Positions 9,301 to 18,800 of a DNA stretch of 64,000 nucleotides are shown piece after piece. Location of the stretch: assembly GCA_902825215.1 (NCBI GenBank), contig LR782234.1, positions 4,960,001 through 5,024,000 of the forward strand. Reading direction: 5' to 3'. The position numbers and the translations under genes are program-made. This DNA is from Pseudomonas fluorescens (GTDB lineage Bacteria; Pseudomonadota; Gammaproteobacteria; Pseudomonadales; Pseudomonadaceae). A model generated the notes under the pieces. The model saw only the letters and a program-made list of their open reading frames with translations. It was not told where the DNA came from and did no database searches. Numbering within the stretch: the first letter of the stretch is position 1; each line of letters begins with the position of its first letter.

Positions 9301-9909
9301 CTTGCGAACCAGCAACAGGGCGGCGGTCAATCCGGCCAGTCGCCGGCTGCTCAAACGCTCCTTGATCAAGTAATCCGCCAGAGTATTGAATACCTGCACA
9401 GCGGGTTTGCCCCAGAGTTTCTCTCCGGCCAGATCGAAACCTGCAACTTTGCTCCGTGAAGGTTGATCAATATCGCCCTGATGCAGACTCAAATGGATGC
9501 CGGCCATTGCATACTCGCTGGCGCTGACATCCGTGGCGATGCCGTTCAAGCGAGTCTGGATGGCAAGTCCCAACGCCTGCCCGCGCTTACTGTTGATCAG
9601 GCTTGCCAATGCCGCGGGCGAATCTTTCAGCGCCTCATCCGAGAGCCGCTCGTCTACGTCCAGATAGTCCAGCACTCCAGCACCCGGTATTGAAACCAGA
9701 TCCAGGCTATCGAGATAAACACTGGTGGCGTCCAGGACTTCTTTTTGTTGCGCAACCGTTAATGGAATCGGCCAGGACAACGCTCCGGCAAAGTCACCAA
9801 ATGGATGGGCATTGATTTTCTCAAGTTCAAGACTGGCGACAACTATTTCAACCGGATCTTTCTCGGGCGCCGACACTTCATCAACTACTTTCATGTTTGA
9901 TTCTGACAT
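6340..9909 (-). CDS. Giant toxin 1: shared N-terminal module with CNF/BLF1-like C-terminal motif
   Basis: A 1189-residue protein resembling the large single-chain 'dermonecrotic-type' toxins of Pseudomonas. The ATG at 9909 (MSESNMKVVDEV) is chosen over the longer frame because AAGG lies about ten bases upstream and the paralogue at 12077-15304 starts alike. Residues 1-760 are colinear with that paralogue (FAGALSW, LADRLNT, ELPSRQAI, ELPLEDRKN, LIPFKSAITNFINGKYFDGA) and include a hydrophobic stretch near 620-680 that could insert in membranes. Similarity ends just after YGVPGDFRPSG near residue 757. The C-terminus is unique and contains FSGCS (Cys1057) with His1073 sixteen residues on, the Cys-His spacing of the CNF1/BLF1 deamidase superfamily. 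No signal peptide or immunity gene is seen. It probably acts on a eukaryotic target; the enzymatic call is inference. Confidence 0.72.
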   Translation of the reverse strand: MSESNMKVVDEVSAPEKDPVEIVVASLELEKINAHPFGDFAGALSWPIPLTVAQQKEVLDATSVYLDSLDLVSIPGAGVLDYLDVDERLSDEALKDSPAALASLINSKRGQALGLAIQTRLNGIATDVSASEYAMAGIHLSLHQGDIDQPSRSKVAGFDLAGEKLWGKPAVQVFNTLADYLIKERLSSRRLAGLTAALLLVRKAPEFLIEQLPPDLKYGTTAWFNLTVAARTIEAHTPGKVAYMTFAQVMASAESAVQVDSQVVQHVQAAALADWGVVSGVVQKNHSEHYTRDELESAKTHFNLQLADRLNTSILLNSELPSRQAIALARLKNTFKGDLPFEERLLEQPKVIALDGAHLYPTLNGRYSLLDIVMMGGPPYYQWTTRDPRLLPLLEQINAPLELGVTEAFQTQFENAVSNLKQGARLFVKHLIAELPLEDRKNLEHGHVSFYQYKTYRLSLNLWGRNLISTDRMLRVKVELDHESKLYEIDLKKGGIHTSTYDSAEATERTNPSVPSIKHTIESFNLADEAKAEKLLAHTANGISVPASYSSERTELIAQAFVEHLDLDSEDILNAAKGQTTQERENAVVQKVIDFVVDLIPFKSAITNFINGKYFDGAVDLFFDALGFVTAGASTVAKLTQVVGKSASALSRGLRAARVIGVFVISELNPLTAFVAGGKFLVMGVKYLGLKGLQQLDRFREAVFGYDLLIGVSKQHGPAALGVFQVGAHSYESVGVLQGAGWYPYSPLSKRPYGVPGDFRPSGVGGFGNYDMRTFAIKPSVVAGLEANAKGIFRSTDGQRFYIRNIDATGHQAYYRISNDFSLNAELTDVVIVDHTTGRANGSRLWQVAPDQWQPVSLRGGDLPAEAADVPAGAIIDENASLANQLVFTANNPLNLETAFVRERLPNGLWEPVIETIRNSQTAHLPFDWGQRFTTHYSFQRTDIHRALSVDEFSRLSVVGSLTKTNASEYSASIKAQLARTDSGANFFFVMERIQPANSVGKEFNALKIHDLEVDKLPVGANAVSGYWAPQGGYVDIPVHPKWGQPDYLFTPDFSGCSLVVNQLDSHLLRVRHVEGAKEFAQYNGLPTDEHGWGLSTSMEFQDYGLRVNANGDADSILTGFAFMKYDRQAGSWKLHFQSVQGAPRIGKHSSAKPGWGAPPETVVEVFSEYKVTKVVNRPVMTIVGVTAG

Positions 9910-9972
9910 TTGATTGACCTTGGAAGGGAACAAAACGGAATCCAAAGTAAGCAATAGAGCTCGCCAAACATG

Positions 9973-9996
9973 AAGCCGAGAAGTATTACCGATCAA
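9973..9996 (-). promoter_or_regulatory. Upstream element shared by the two paralogous toxins, copy 1
   Basis: On the minus strand this reads TTGATCGGTAATACTTCTCG and on to GCTT, ending 64 bases before the toxin 1 ATG. The paralogue has TTAATTGGTAATGCTTGTCG and ACTT at almost the same distance (15363-15386); 19 of 24 positions agree. It may be a shared promoter or regulator site; TAATAC resembles a -10 box. Confidence 0.45.
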
Positions 9997-10205
9997 ACAT
10001 AAGCAGCTCCACCCAACACCAATCAAATATGCAACAACAGAAAATCATTACCCAATAAATGTAGCCAATAATATGTTGTTCACGCCCAGCTTTTCCCGTT
10101 CACGGTAAAACCGGCAGCAGACATTGGAATCCGTGACAGGCGGGATACTTGCAAATCTGCTTCTTGAGATTACCAGCGGACAGCTTTCAATTACTGCAAC
10201 AACAA

Positions 10206-10277
10206 AAAAAGGTCGTTTCCTGCAACAATATCTACCTCACTTGAGTGGTAGACATTACGGCAGGCAACGACCTTTTT
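10206..10277. terminator. Long imperfect palindrome, likely bidirectional terminator
   Basis: Arms of 31 bases (10206-10236 and 10247-10277; outer sequence AAAAAGGTCGTT) match at 26 positions, and the loop CACTTGAGTG is itself self-complementary. A-rich left and T-rich right ends give U-tracts in either direction. It lies 24 bases past the stop of the permease and would end its transcription. The length is unusual for a simple terminator, so a decayed element end is possible. Confidence 0.65.
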
Positions 10278-10301
10278 CGATGGTCTAGTGCGCTTTAATA
10301 A

Positions 10302-11723
10302 TCAAGACGCGGAACGCACGGCATCTGACGACAGATTATTCGGTTGCAACTTGAATACATGGAACAACACGGTCAGCAACAGCAGAAATGCCGGCCCCAC
10401 ATACAGCGCCACGCGCGTATCAGGGAAGTACGCCATCAGGCCGACCACCAGCAGCAGAAACGCCAGCGCAAAGTAGGAGCTGATCGGGTACAGCCACATC
10501 TTGTACTTGAGCCCGGCACGCTCGCTGGCGCTCAGGCCTTTGCGGAATTTCAGTTGGGCCAGCAGGATCATCACCCAGGTCCAGATCGCGCCGAAGGTGG
10601 CAATTGAGGTGACCCAGACGAAGACTTTTTCCGGCACCAGATAGTTGAGCAGCACGCCCAGCAGCAAGGCGGCGATTGACAGCAGCAAGGCACGGCGTGG
10701 TACGCCATTGTTCGAGGTCTTGGCGAATCCGGCCGGGGCCTGGCCGTTCTGCGCCAGGCTGTAAAGCATGCGCCCGGTGCTGAAAATGCCGCCGTTGCAC
10801 GACGACAGCGCGGCGGTGATCACCACGAAGTTGATGATGCCCGCGGCAGTCTTGATGCCCAGACGTTCGAAGGTCATCACGAACGGGCTGCCCTGGGTGC
10901 CGATTTCGTTCCACGGGTAGATCGACAGAATCACGAACAAGGCGCCGACGTAGAACAGCAGAATCCGCCAGAACACCGAGCCGATCGCATCGGGGATGGT
11001 CTTCTGCGGGTTCTTCGCTTCACCGGCGGTCAGGCCGATCATCTCGACACCGAGGTAGGCGAACATGACCATTTGCAGCGACATCAGCACACCGGTCACG
11101 CCGTTGGGCATGAAACCGCCGTGCGCCCATAGATTGGAAATCCCCAGCGCCACGCCATCGTTACCAAAGCCGAAGGCAATGATGCCGATACCGCCGATGA
11201 CCATCGCAATGATCGTGACGATCTTGATCAGGGCGAACCAGAATTCGAACTCGCCGAAAGCCTTGACTGCAATCAGGTTGATCGAGCCCATGCTGATCAG
11301 CGCCGCCAGCGCCCAGATCCAGCGCGGCACATCGGGGAACCAGATGCCCATGTACACCGCTACCGCGGTGATTTCCGCCACGCAGGTCACCAGCCACAGG
11401 AACCAGTAGTTCCAGCCAGTGAGGAAACCGGCCAGCGGGCCGAGGTAGTCCTGTGCGTAACGGCTGAACGAACCGGCCACCGGGTTATGCACCGCCATCT
11501 CACCGAGGGCGCGCATGATCACCAGAATCGCCAGACCGCCAAGAATGTAGGAAAGCATGATCGCCGGGCCGGCCATTTCGATGGCTTTGGCCGAACCCAG
11601 GAACAGCCCGACGCCGATACAGGCGCCGAGTGCCATCAGGCGGATATGCCGTTCGCCGAGTTCACGTTTGAGCGGACCGCCCTGAGCGGTGTCGCCGTGC
11701 GGCAGAGGATTGCCAACTGGCAT
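10302..11723 (-). CDS. Amino acid permease of the AAT family (ProY-like)
   Basis: A 473-residue inner-membrane porter with about twelve transmembrane helices. Family signatures are LGERHIRLMALGACIGVGLF, NPVAGSFSRYAQDYLGPLAG, GWNYWFLWLVTC and the EAKNPQKTIPDAIG loop. The ATG at 11723 has GAGG ten bases upstream and yields the normal short hydrophilic N-terminus; an upstream in-frame start at 11843 would add an unlikely Arg-rich leader. It most resembles proline/histidine-type permeases, but the substrate cannot be settled by eye. It is flanked on both sides by the paralogous toxins, and a remnant of a related permease lies at 6238-6330. Confidence 0.88.
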   Translation of the reverse strand: MPVGNPLPHGDTAQGGPLKRELGERHIRLMALGACIGVGLFLGSAKAIEMAGPAIMLSYILGGLAILVIMRALGEMAVHNPVAGSFSRYAQDYLGPLAGFLTGWNYWFLWLVTCVAEITAVAVYMGIWFPDVPRWIWALAALISMGSINLIAVKAFGEFEFWFALIKIVTIIAMVIGGIGIIAFGFGNDGVALGISNLWAHGGFMPNGVTGVLMSLQMVMFAYLGVEMIGLTAGEAKNPQKTIPDAIGSVFWRILLFYVGALFVILSIYPWNEIGTQGSPFVMTFERLGIKTAAGIINFVVITAALSSCNGGIFSTGRMLYSLAQNGQAPAGFAKTSNNGVPRRALLLSIAALLLGVLLNYLVPEKVFVWVTSIATFGAIWTWVMILLAQLKFRKGLSASERAGLKYKMWLYPISSYFALAFLLLVVGLMAYFPDTRVALYVGPAFLLLLTVLFHVFKLQPNNLSSDAVRSAS

Positions 11724-12076
11724 AGGGGTACAACCTCGTCTTGTTATTGGGTAGGACCACCGGGTTTCGAAGCGTCGGCCGATAGGCCTTGGCTGGGCAG
11801 GAAACCGCGTCGGCCTCGTGGGCAGACGCGTCTTGCAGGGCAACCTGAAAGATCAGCGGGACGTCAGTATAAAAACCTCGAAGCAGGTCTTTTCACTCTA
11901 TAAAACACAAGATTCAGTGGGAGTTGTCGCAACAGGTCGATAGTACGAGCTGATCGACTGGAGAATGTAGGAAAACTCGCCACCGAAAACGGCGGCGAGT
12001 ATTGCACAGCAAGCGCAGTTTTTTCTTCTGCACCTCGTATGAGCGAGGCCTCGGTGCGCTGACGATCAAGGCTGGG
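11724..12076. other. Intergenic region upstream of the permease
   Basis: 353 bases with no supported gene. AT-rich sequence near 11865-11925 probably holds the permease promoter, and the toxin 2 terminator is at 11971-12000. Confidence 0.6.
11971..12000 (-). terminator. Rho-independent terminator of toxin 2
   Basis: On the minus strand, ACTCGCCGCCG and CGGTGGCGAGT pair around a TTTT loop and run into TTTTCC. It lies 76 bases beyond the toxin 2 stop codon. Confidence 0.7.
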
Positions 12077-15000
12077 TCAAACGTTCAGAGGCTCGGAAAA
12101 ACCTTCGAGGCTGCCGCGAACGTCCTCGATTTCGAGAGCGTCAGGCTTGAACTCGTTGACCGCATAATCAGCGCCGCCGCGCTTGGTACCATAGGTCTGG
12201 AAGGTCTTCGCCAAGGCCCCGTCCCCTAAGGCTTTAGACAAACCCTCCTGCAAGGTTTCCCTGCTCGCAAATATCGCCATGCCAGAGTTAGGGTCGTAAA
12301 AGAACCATTCCTGCTTGCCCTCAATGAATCGTGTGCCTGCGACCATTCCATGACTTTTAGTACCCATCATGAGTATTTTTTGCTCACGAGAATCGGCAAG
12401 ATCGTCAATGATGTTCTGAGCCCCCATTTTTTCAGGCTTGCCCCCTGTATGGAACGAGTACTTTGCACCCAGTCTCTGCTGACTTTTTTCCAGAGCAGAA
12501 ATGAACCGTGCCGCTTGCGGGTCAGTTTGCTTATTGGCTGCCTTCAACAGATTGCTTAAAAGAATGTCTTCTCGTCGATGAAGATAGGCATACGCCATGG
12601 CGTATGCCAGGGCGGCGCACCGACCATTGGAAGCCATATCGACCCGTGCCAGGAAGTACATCTGCGAGGACGGCACCACTTTGACGCCTTTGGGCATGTC
12701 CTCCAGAAGACGGTCTGTATGAAACTTGGCATCGTCAAACAGGCTGTCCTTTATTTCCCTTGCCAAAGCGCCCATTTCTTCTGGGCGTCGACCGGGTTTC
12801 CCGGCCAGCTCGACCAACTCCTGTGTATTCATAAGGAAGCTGTAATCGGGGATGCTGTCCAGAATATCCAGCCCGTCTTCATAACCTTTTTTAAACGCTG
12901 GAAGATTGAGTCGCGTGCAAGCAACCTCGATATTGTCGGTAAAACTCGAATAGCGATCGGCATAGTTGGCATCCGCGCCAAAAAGGCTGCCCATACGGCC
13001 CTGTCTGGGCCGGAAGTCACCCGGAGCGCCATAGACCCGCTGCGTTACAAGGTTGTAGGGATACCACTGATCGTTTTTCAAAACGCCTATGCCATCGATA
13101 CCGTGTTCGCCTACTTTCCAGATACCCGGCATTGCTGTCCCATGTAGCTTGCCCACCGCCTGTAACAGTTCATAGCTACCGGCAACTCCGCCGCGCAACC
13201 GGGTGATACTTCGCAGACCATGGTTCGCTACGAATTTGGCCCCGTTGCCCAGAAGTCGCACTGCGCCTGTTGCCAGGACGCTCAACCCGCTCAGCGGGTT
13301 GAGCTCACCAAGAACGAGAACACCGATAATCTTCGCTGCTTTAAGTGCTCTGCTGAGTGTCGACGCCGTCGTGGTGGCCACTTTTGCCAGTTTGGCCACA
13401 ACGGTCACGCCAGCGGTAACGAAGCCCATCACATCAAGGAACAGATCAATAGCGCCGTCAATGTATTTGCCCTCGATGAAGTTGCTGATTGCAGATTTGA
13501 AGGGGATCAGGTTGAGCAGAAACTGCAAGCGCGAGTCGAACACTGCCAATTCTTTGTCAAGCGTGGTCTGGCCTTCAGCCGCCTTGCGAATGTCTATATT
13601 GTCAATATCAATATGTTCCACAAAAGCGTCGGCAATGATGCCCGACCGGTCGCTAGAATAACTCTGGGGAACAGGATAAATCCCGAACTCAAACCTTCTC
13701 TGCTTCAAGTTCGCAGCGATTTCCTCACTGGCCAGATAAAAGGGTCGCGTGCCATACGAAACGCTCGGGACATGCACACTTTTGCGGTCTTCATTAGTGG
13801 CAGGATCAGACTGCAGCCTGCTGATTTTGCCTTCTGTCAGATTGATACCGTATACCGAGACCTTCTTATCGATGCCCCGCTCGACTCTCAATAACAGCGT
13901 TTCGTTGGATTTGCTGGTGTCCGAGCCCCAAAACCCCTCACTTAACGTAATGGTCATGTTTTGATAGAAATCGACTTTGCCATATTCGATGTTCTCTCGG
14001 TCTTCCAGTGGCAACTCGGATATCAGACGCCGCACGCTCATCCGAACAGCATTTTTCAGATTACTCAGCGCCGTTTCAAACTCACGTTCAAAAGTCTCTC
14101 GCACACGTAAATCCATCGTATTGATGGTATGCAAATGTTGCTTTGTCAGAGGGTCGCGGGTATCCCAGGTGTAGTGCCCGTCCATCATGGCCGCGTCGAG
14201 TACTGTATATAACGTGTGAGTCGGTATTGCGGTACCCGACACGGCTGCCCAGTTCGCGTCGCCATTAAGAACTGGCTTTTCGATAGGAAAGTCTTCGCCG
14301 AGCGTCTTCACAAGTGCAACTCTGGCTATTTTCTCGCGACTGGGAAGCTCACTCTTCAACAGTATCGGCGTGTTGAGCCGGTCGGCCAGCTCGTCATTGA
14401 AATGTGTCTTCAACCGGCGAAAATCTTCCTCGGTGTAACTTTCATCGTCTTTTCTGTCCACCACACCGTGGATAACTCCCCAATCAATCAAAGCGCAGGT
14501 CTGCGCATACTGCGCAACGCGAGGAGCGGTCAACGCAGCATGTTCGGCGAACACCATAACCTGAGCGAAGGACATTTTTGCCACCTTGCCGGGCGACTGG
14601 CCTTCGATGGTCGCTGCAGCGACAGCCAGGTTGAACCACGCGAGGCCGCCATACTTGACGTTAGCGGGAATATCCTTGATGAGAAACAGCGGGGCGTTGC
14701 AGGCAAGTAACGCGTACGCGCCCAATCCGGCCATTTTCGGGCTGCAGGTCAGATCACTGATCAAATGGGTGCGTAGTTTATCGGCCACTTGCGCAACCGG
14801 CTTTCCCCAGTGTTGTCGATCGGCCAGATCGAAACCGGCAACCTGGTTGCGTTGAGGGTCTTCCACCCGCAACGGATCAAGGCTCAACTGCAGCGCGGCG
14901 AGTGCATATTCATTGACACTGACGTCCGTCGCAAAACCATCCAGCAGGGTTTGTACTGCCAGCCCCAATGCTTGCCCGCGCGCACCGGCAACCAGCTGCT

Positions 15001-15304
15001 CCAGCGCCCCGGCAGGATCCTGCAATGTTTCCGTCGACAGCGACAGCTCCACGTCCAGCAGTTCCAGCAGTCCCAGGCCGGGCCGAGGTAAATCATCAAG
15101 ACTGTCGAGATAGAGCCGAGTAGCGCGCTGCACGGCTTTCTTTTGCTCAACACTCAAGGGAATCTGCCAGGATAAAGCACCAGCAAAATCACTCAGTGCA
15201 TGAGGTTTGATGTTTTCAGCTTCAAGCCTCAGGGCCTCAATGAAAGCTGCATCACTATCAGGCACCGAAACCATATTCGATGCACTGCCATTTGAATCAG
15301 ACAT
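12077..15304 (-). CDS. Giant toxin 2: shared N-terminal module with YopT/C58-like cysteine protease C-terminus
   Basis: A 1075-residue paralogue of the protein at 6340-9909. About 760 N-terminal residues follow the same order of blocks (FAGALSW, ADRLNTPILLKSELPSREKI, ELPLEDRENIEYG, LIPFKSAISNFIEGKYIDGA, YGAPGDFRPRQG), with the hydrophobic stretch near 620-680. The C-terminal 315 residues are unrelated to toxin 1. They carry Cys896 (SNGRCAALAYAMAYAYL), His985 (TKSHGMVAGT) and Asp1004 (WFFYDPNSG), in the order and with the DPN-G context of C58 (YopT/AvrPphB) cysteine proteases. The start matches the paralogue (MSDSN versus MSESN); no strong ribosome site is visible. It is probably a protease toxin acting inside eukaryotic cells; the family is inferred from motif geometry. 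Confidence 0.75.
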   Translation of the reverse strand: MSDSNGSASNMVSVPDSDAAFIEALRLEAENIKPHALSDFAGALSWQIPLSVEQKKAVQRATRLYLDSLDDLPRPGLGLLELLDVELSLSTETLQDPAGALEQLVAGARGQALGLAVQTLLDGFATDVSVNEYALAALQLSLDPLRVEDPQRNQVAGFDLADRQHWGKPVAQVADKLRTHLISDLTCSPKMAGLGAYALLACNAPLFLIKDIPANVKYGGLAWFNLAVAAATIEGQSPGKVAKMSFAQVMVFAEHAALTAPRVAQYAQTCALIDWGVIHGVVDRKDDESYTEEDFRRLKTHFNDELADRLNTPILLKSELPSREKIARVALVKTLGEDFPIEKPVLNGDANWAAVSGTAIPTHTLYTVLDAAMMDGHYTWDTRDPLTKQHLHTINTMDLRVRETFEREFETALSNLKNAVRMSVRRLISELPLEDRENIEYGKVDFYQNMTITLSEGFWGSDTSKSNETLLLRVERGIDKKVSVYGINLTEGKISRLQSDPATNEDRKSVHVPSVSYGTRPFYLASEEIAANLKQRRFEFGIYPVPQSYSSDRSGIIADAFVEHIDIDNIDIRKAAEGQTTLDKELAVFDSRLQFLLNLIPFKSAISNFIEGKYIDGAIDLFLDVMGFVTAGVTVVAKLAKVATTTASTLSRALKAAKIIGVLVLGELNPLSGLSVLATGAVRLLGNGAKFVANHGLRSITRLRGGVAGSYELLQAVGKLHGTAMPGIWKVGEHGIDGIGVLKNDQWYPYNLVTQRVYGAPGDFRPRQGRMGSLFGADANYADRYSSFTDNIEVACTRLNLPAFKKGYEDGLDILDSIPDYSFLMNTQELVELAGKPGRRPEEMGALAREIKDSLFDDAKFHTDRLLEDMPKGVKVVPSSQMYFLARVDMASNGRCAALAYAMAYAYLHRREDILLSNLLKAANKQTDPQAARFISALEKSQQRLGAKYSFHTGGKPEKMGAQNIIDDLADSREQKILMMGTKSHGMVAGTRFIEGKQEWFFYDPNSGMAIFASRETLQEGLSKALGDGALAKTFQTYGTKRGGADYAVNEFKPDALEIEDVRGSLEGFSEPLNV

Positions 15305-15841
15305 ACACTTGACTCGATTACTAAAAGGAAGCCGTATAAATACTCATGGCTTTCAGAAAGAAAAGTCGACAAGCATTACCAATTAATTGTTTTTCGAACT
15401 TTACAAGTAGTTTGCCCTGCCATCACAGACTCAGAAAACCACCCGCGCCCTATGTAAAAACATTACCCCGAATACCATTAAAACAATGCACCCATGGAAC
15501 TTCAGCCCACTCGAGAAACCTGAGCCGTCATTATCACCACGGCTGAACCCCGTTCTGAATGCCCGCCAAAAACTCCCGCAGTCAGTCCGAAAGAGTTACA
15601 AGTAAAACGGCGAAAAGCTTAATAGCGGCACTGTTGCCGCAGAACTTTCACGACCCGGTCGATCGTCAATTCGGCACGTCGCCGAACTGTGTCACAGGAC
15701 AAACCGCAGCGGCCCGGGCAAACGTGGCTCCTCATCAGGTTGCACACGCCAGTGAGCGCCTCGACGCTTGTGCTCACACAATTCCCTCGCCCCGCGCCAA
15801 CCACCGTCTAAGCTTCAGACAAGTCCGATCAATCTGCGTGT
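15305..15841. other. Intergenic region between divergent toxin 2 and PBP genes
   Basis: 537 bases with no convincing gene on either strand. The first 100 bases, AT-rich, include the toxin-shared element at 15363-15386. The rest is higher in GC near the PBP gene, with no recognised RNA or terminator. Confidence 0.6.
15363..15386 (-). promoter_or_regulatory. Upstream element shared by the two paralogous toxins, copy 2
   Basis: Counterpart of the element at 9973-9996. It ends 59 bases upstream of the toxin 2 ATG, compared with 64 for toxin 1, and matches at 19 of 24 positions while most surrounding sequence does not. Confidence 0.45.
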
Positions 15842-15856
15842 ATGGATCAATCGACT

Positions 15857-18800
15857 ATGGGCGCTTTGTGGCAAACCGATTCGAGTAAAACCGTGGTTCC
15901 GACTGAACGTATGGATCAAGCGCCTGTTCCTGAAAAACCCCGTCGCAACCGGCACGGGTGGAAGGCTTTCTGGTTGCTGCTGCTGATCATCGCGATCGTG
16001 GTGGGTCTGGCCGCGTCGAGGGAAATGCGCACCTCGCGCTTTCAGTCGCGCGAACTCAGCCAATACGCCGCCTCGCTGACATATCAACTGGAACCGGGGC
16101 CGAGCGAGGCGATCCGATATCCGGGCAACGGGCCGTTCGACCTGCGTCTGGGGTACAGCTCGCTGGATGAATTCCTGCCACGGCTGCTCAAGCGCAATTA
16201 CGTGATCACCGAACAGACGCGGTTTTCGCCGGCGCTGCTGAGCTACACCGACAAAGGCTTGTTTGTACCGTATTCGGAGAAAATTCAGGCCGGGTTGTCG
16301 ATCACCGACTGCCGCGCCGCCCCCTTGTACCGCTACAACTATCCACAACAGCTGTATGCCGATTTCGCGGCCATTCCGCCGGTGGTGGTCAACAGCCTGC
16401 TGTTCATCGAAAACCGTTTTCTGCTCGACCCCAGGCAACCGCTGGCCAACCCCGCCGTGGACTGGCCGCGCTTCGGCATGGCCGCGTGGTCGCAAGTGGC
16501 AAAGTTGTTGCGCCTGCCGGGGCAATCGGCCGGCGGCAGTACGCTGGCGACGCAACTGGAAAAATATCGCCATTCGCCGGAAGGTCTTACCGCATCAGGC
16601 GCGGAGAAACTGCGGCAGATGTTTTCCGCCAGCGTCCGCGCCTATCAAGACGGGCCGCAGACCCTGGGAGCACGGCAGAACATCGTGCGTGACTACCTCA
16701 ACAGCGTGCCGCTGTCGGCGGTGCCGGGACACGGTGAAGTACACGGCATGGCCGAAGGCTTGCGGGTCTGGTATGGCAGCGATTTCGCCAAGGCCAATGA
16801 GCAATTGAACAGCCCGGCCACCGACCCGCAGACCATGGCTGCCAAAGGCCTGGCCCTGCGCGAAATGCTCTCGTTGATGATCGCCCAGCGCCGCCCGTCG
16901 TATTACCTGACCAAGGGCCGCGAAGATCTTGCCAGCCTGACCGACAGCCATCTGCGCCTGCTCAAACAGAACGGCGTGATCGACAACGCGCTCGCCGATG
17001 CCGCGCTGGCAAGCACCGTGTCGTACCGCGACTGGCAAACTCAACCGACGATCCAGCCGATCGAAACCAACAAGGGCATCAGTGCCGCCCGCAGTCGGCT
17101 GGCGAGCATGCTCAACCGCCCACTCTACGACCTCGACCGCCTCGACCTGTCCGCCACCAGCACCCTGCAGGGCGACCTGCAGACCCAGGCCACGGCGTAC
17201 CTGAAAAAACTCGCCGACCCGGCCTACGCCGCCGAAATCGGCCTGCTCGGCGAGCGTTTGCTGACGCCAACCAGCACCACGCAAGTGCGCTACAGCTTCA
17301 CTCTGTTCGAACTGACCGCCGACGGCTCCCGCGTACGGGTGCAGACCGACAGCACAGACCAGCCTTTCGACATCAATGAAGGCAGCAAACTGGAACTCGG
17401 CTCGACGGCGAAAATGCGTGTGCTGACCACCTACCTGCAAATCATCGCCGAGCTGCACGACAAGTACGCCGCGATGAGCGCAGCCGAGCTGAAGAAAGTC
17501 GAGGTGCCCGATCAGGACCGGCTGAGCCGCTGGGTCATCGATTACCTGCTGCAGAACAAGGATCACGACCTGTCGAAGCTGCTCGCCGCCGCGCTGGACC
17601 GCAAATATTCAGCCAGCCCCGGCGAGGCGTTTTTCACCGGTGGCGGTTTGCACACCTTTCACAACTTTCGCAAAGAGGACAACGGCCGCCTGCCGACCCT
17701 GCGCGATTCACTTCGCGAATCGATCAACCTGCCGTTCATTCGGCTGATGCGCGACATCGTCCGCTACACCACCTATTCCGGGCCGAACGCCGAATTGCTC
17801 AAGGACGATCGCGACCCGCGTCGCCAGGAATACCTGGCCAGTTTTGCCGACCGCGAAGGCACTTCATTCCTGCTCAAGTTCTGGAAGAAGTACCGGAACA
17901 AGGACACCCAGGCGCGTCTCGACACCTTCCTCGACAGCATGCGCCCGACGCCGATCCGCATGGCCGCCGTGCATCGCTATCTGCTGCCCGAGGCCAGCCA
18001 GGAAGATTTCAACCGCTTCGTGCGCTCACACCTCAAGGGCACCAAACTCAATGAAAAACTCACCGACGACCGCTTGATCCGCCTCTACGATGCCTATGGA
18101 CCCGGCAGCTATGACCTGCCCGATCAGGGCTTCATCGCCAAGGTTCACCCGCTGGACCTGTGGATGATCGGCTACCTGCTGCACCACCCGGACGCGACGT
18201 TCAGCGAGATCGTCAAGGCCAGCCATTTCGAACGTCAGGAAGTCTACAGCTGGTTGTTCAAGAGCCGGCACAAGGGCGCGCGCGACAGCCGCATCCGCAC
18301 CATGCTGGAGATCGAAGCGTTCCTCGACATTCACCAGCGCTGGCAAAAAGTCGGCTATCCGTTCGATCATCTGGTGCCGTCACTGGCCACCGCTATCGGC
18401 AGTTCCGGCGACCGCCCCGCCGCCCTCGCCGAGCTGATCGGGACCATCCTCAATGACGGCGTGCGCATGCCGACGCTGCGCATCGACAGCCTGCATTTCG
18501 CGGCCGGCACGCCTTATGAAACCAAAGTGGTCAACGACCCGCACGTCGGCAAACGGGTGATGCCGGTGGAAGTTGCCAGAGCGATGCGCGAGGCGCTGTC
18601 GCAAGTGGTCGATGCCGGTACGGCAAAACGTGTTTCCGGCAGTTTCAAACTGGCCGATGGCACGCCGCTGGCCATGGGCGGCAAGACCGGTACCGGCGAC
18701 AACCGCATCGCGGCCATCGGCTCGGGCGGGCGCATCATCAGTTCAAAGTCGATCAACCGCACCGCGACCTTCGTGTTCTACATCGGCGACCATCATTTCG

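Larger units (their letters stand above)
9910..10301. other. Intergenic region between permease and toxin 1
   Basis: 392 bases without a supported gene. It holds the toxin 1 ribosome site (AAGG), an upstream block shared with the paralogous toxin (9973-9996), AT-rich promoter-like sequence, and the long imperfect palindrome at 10206-10277. Confidence 0.7.
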
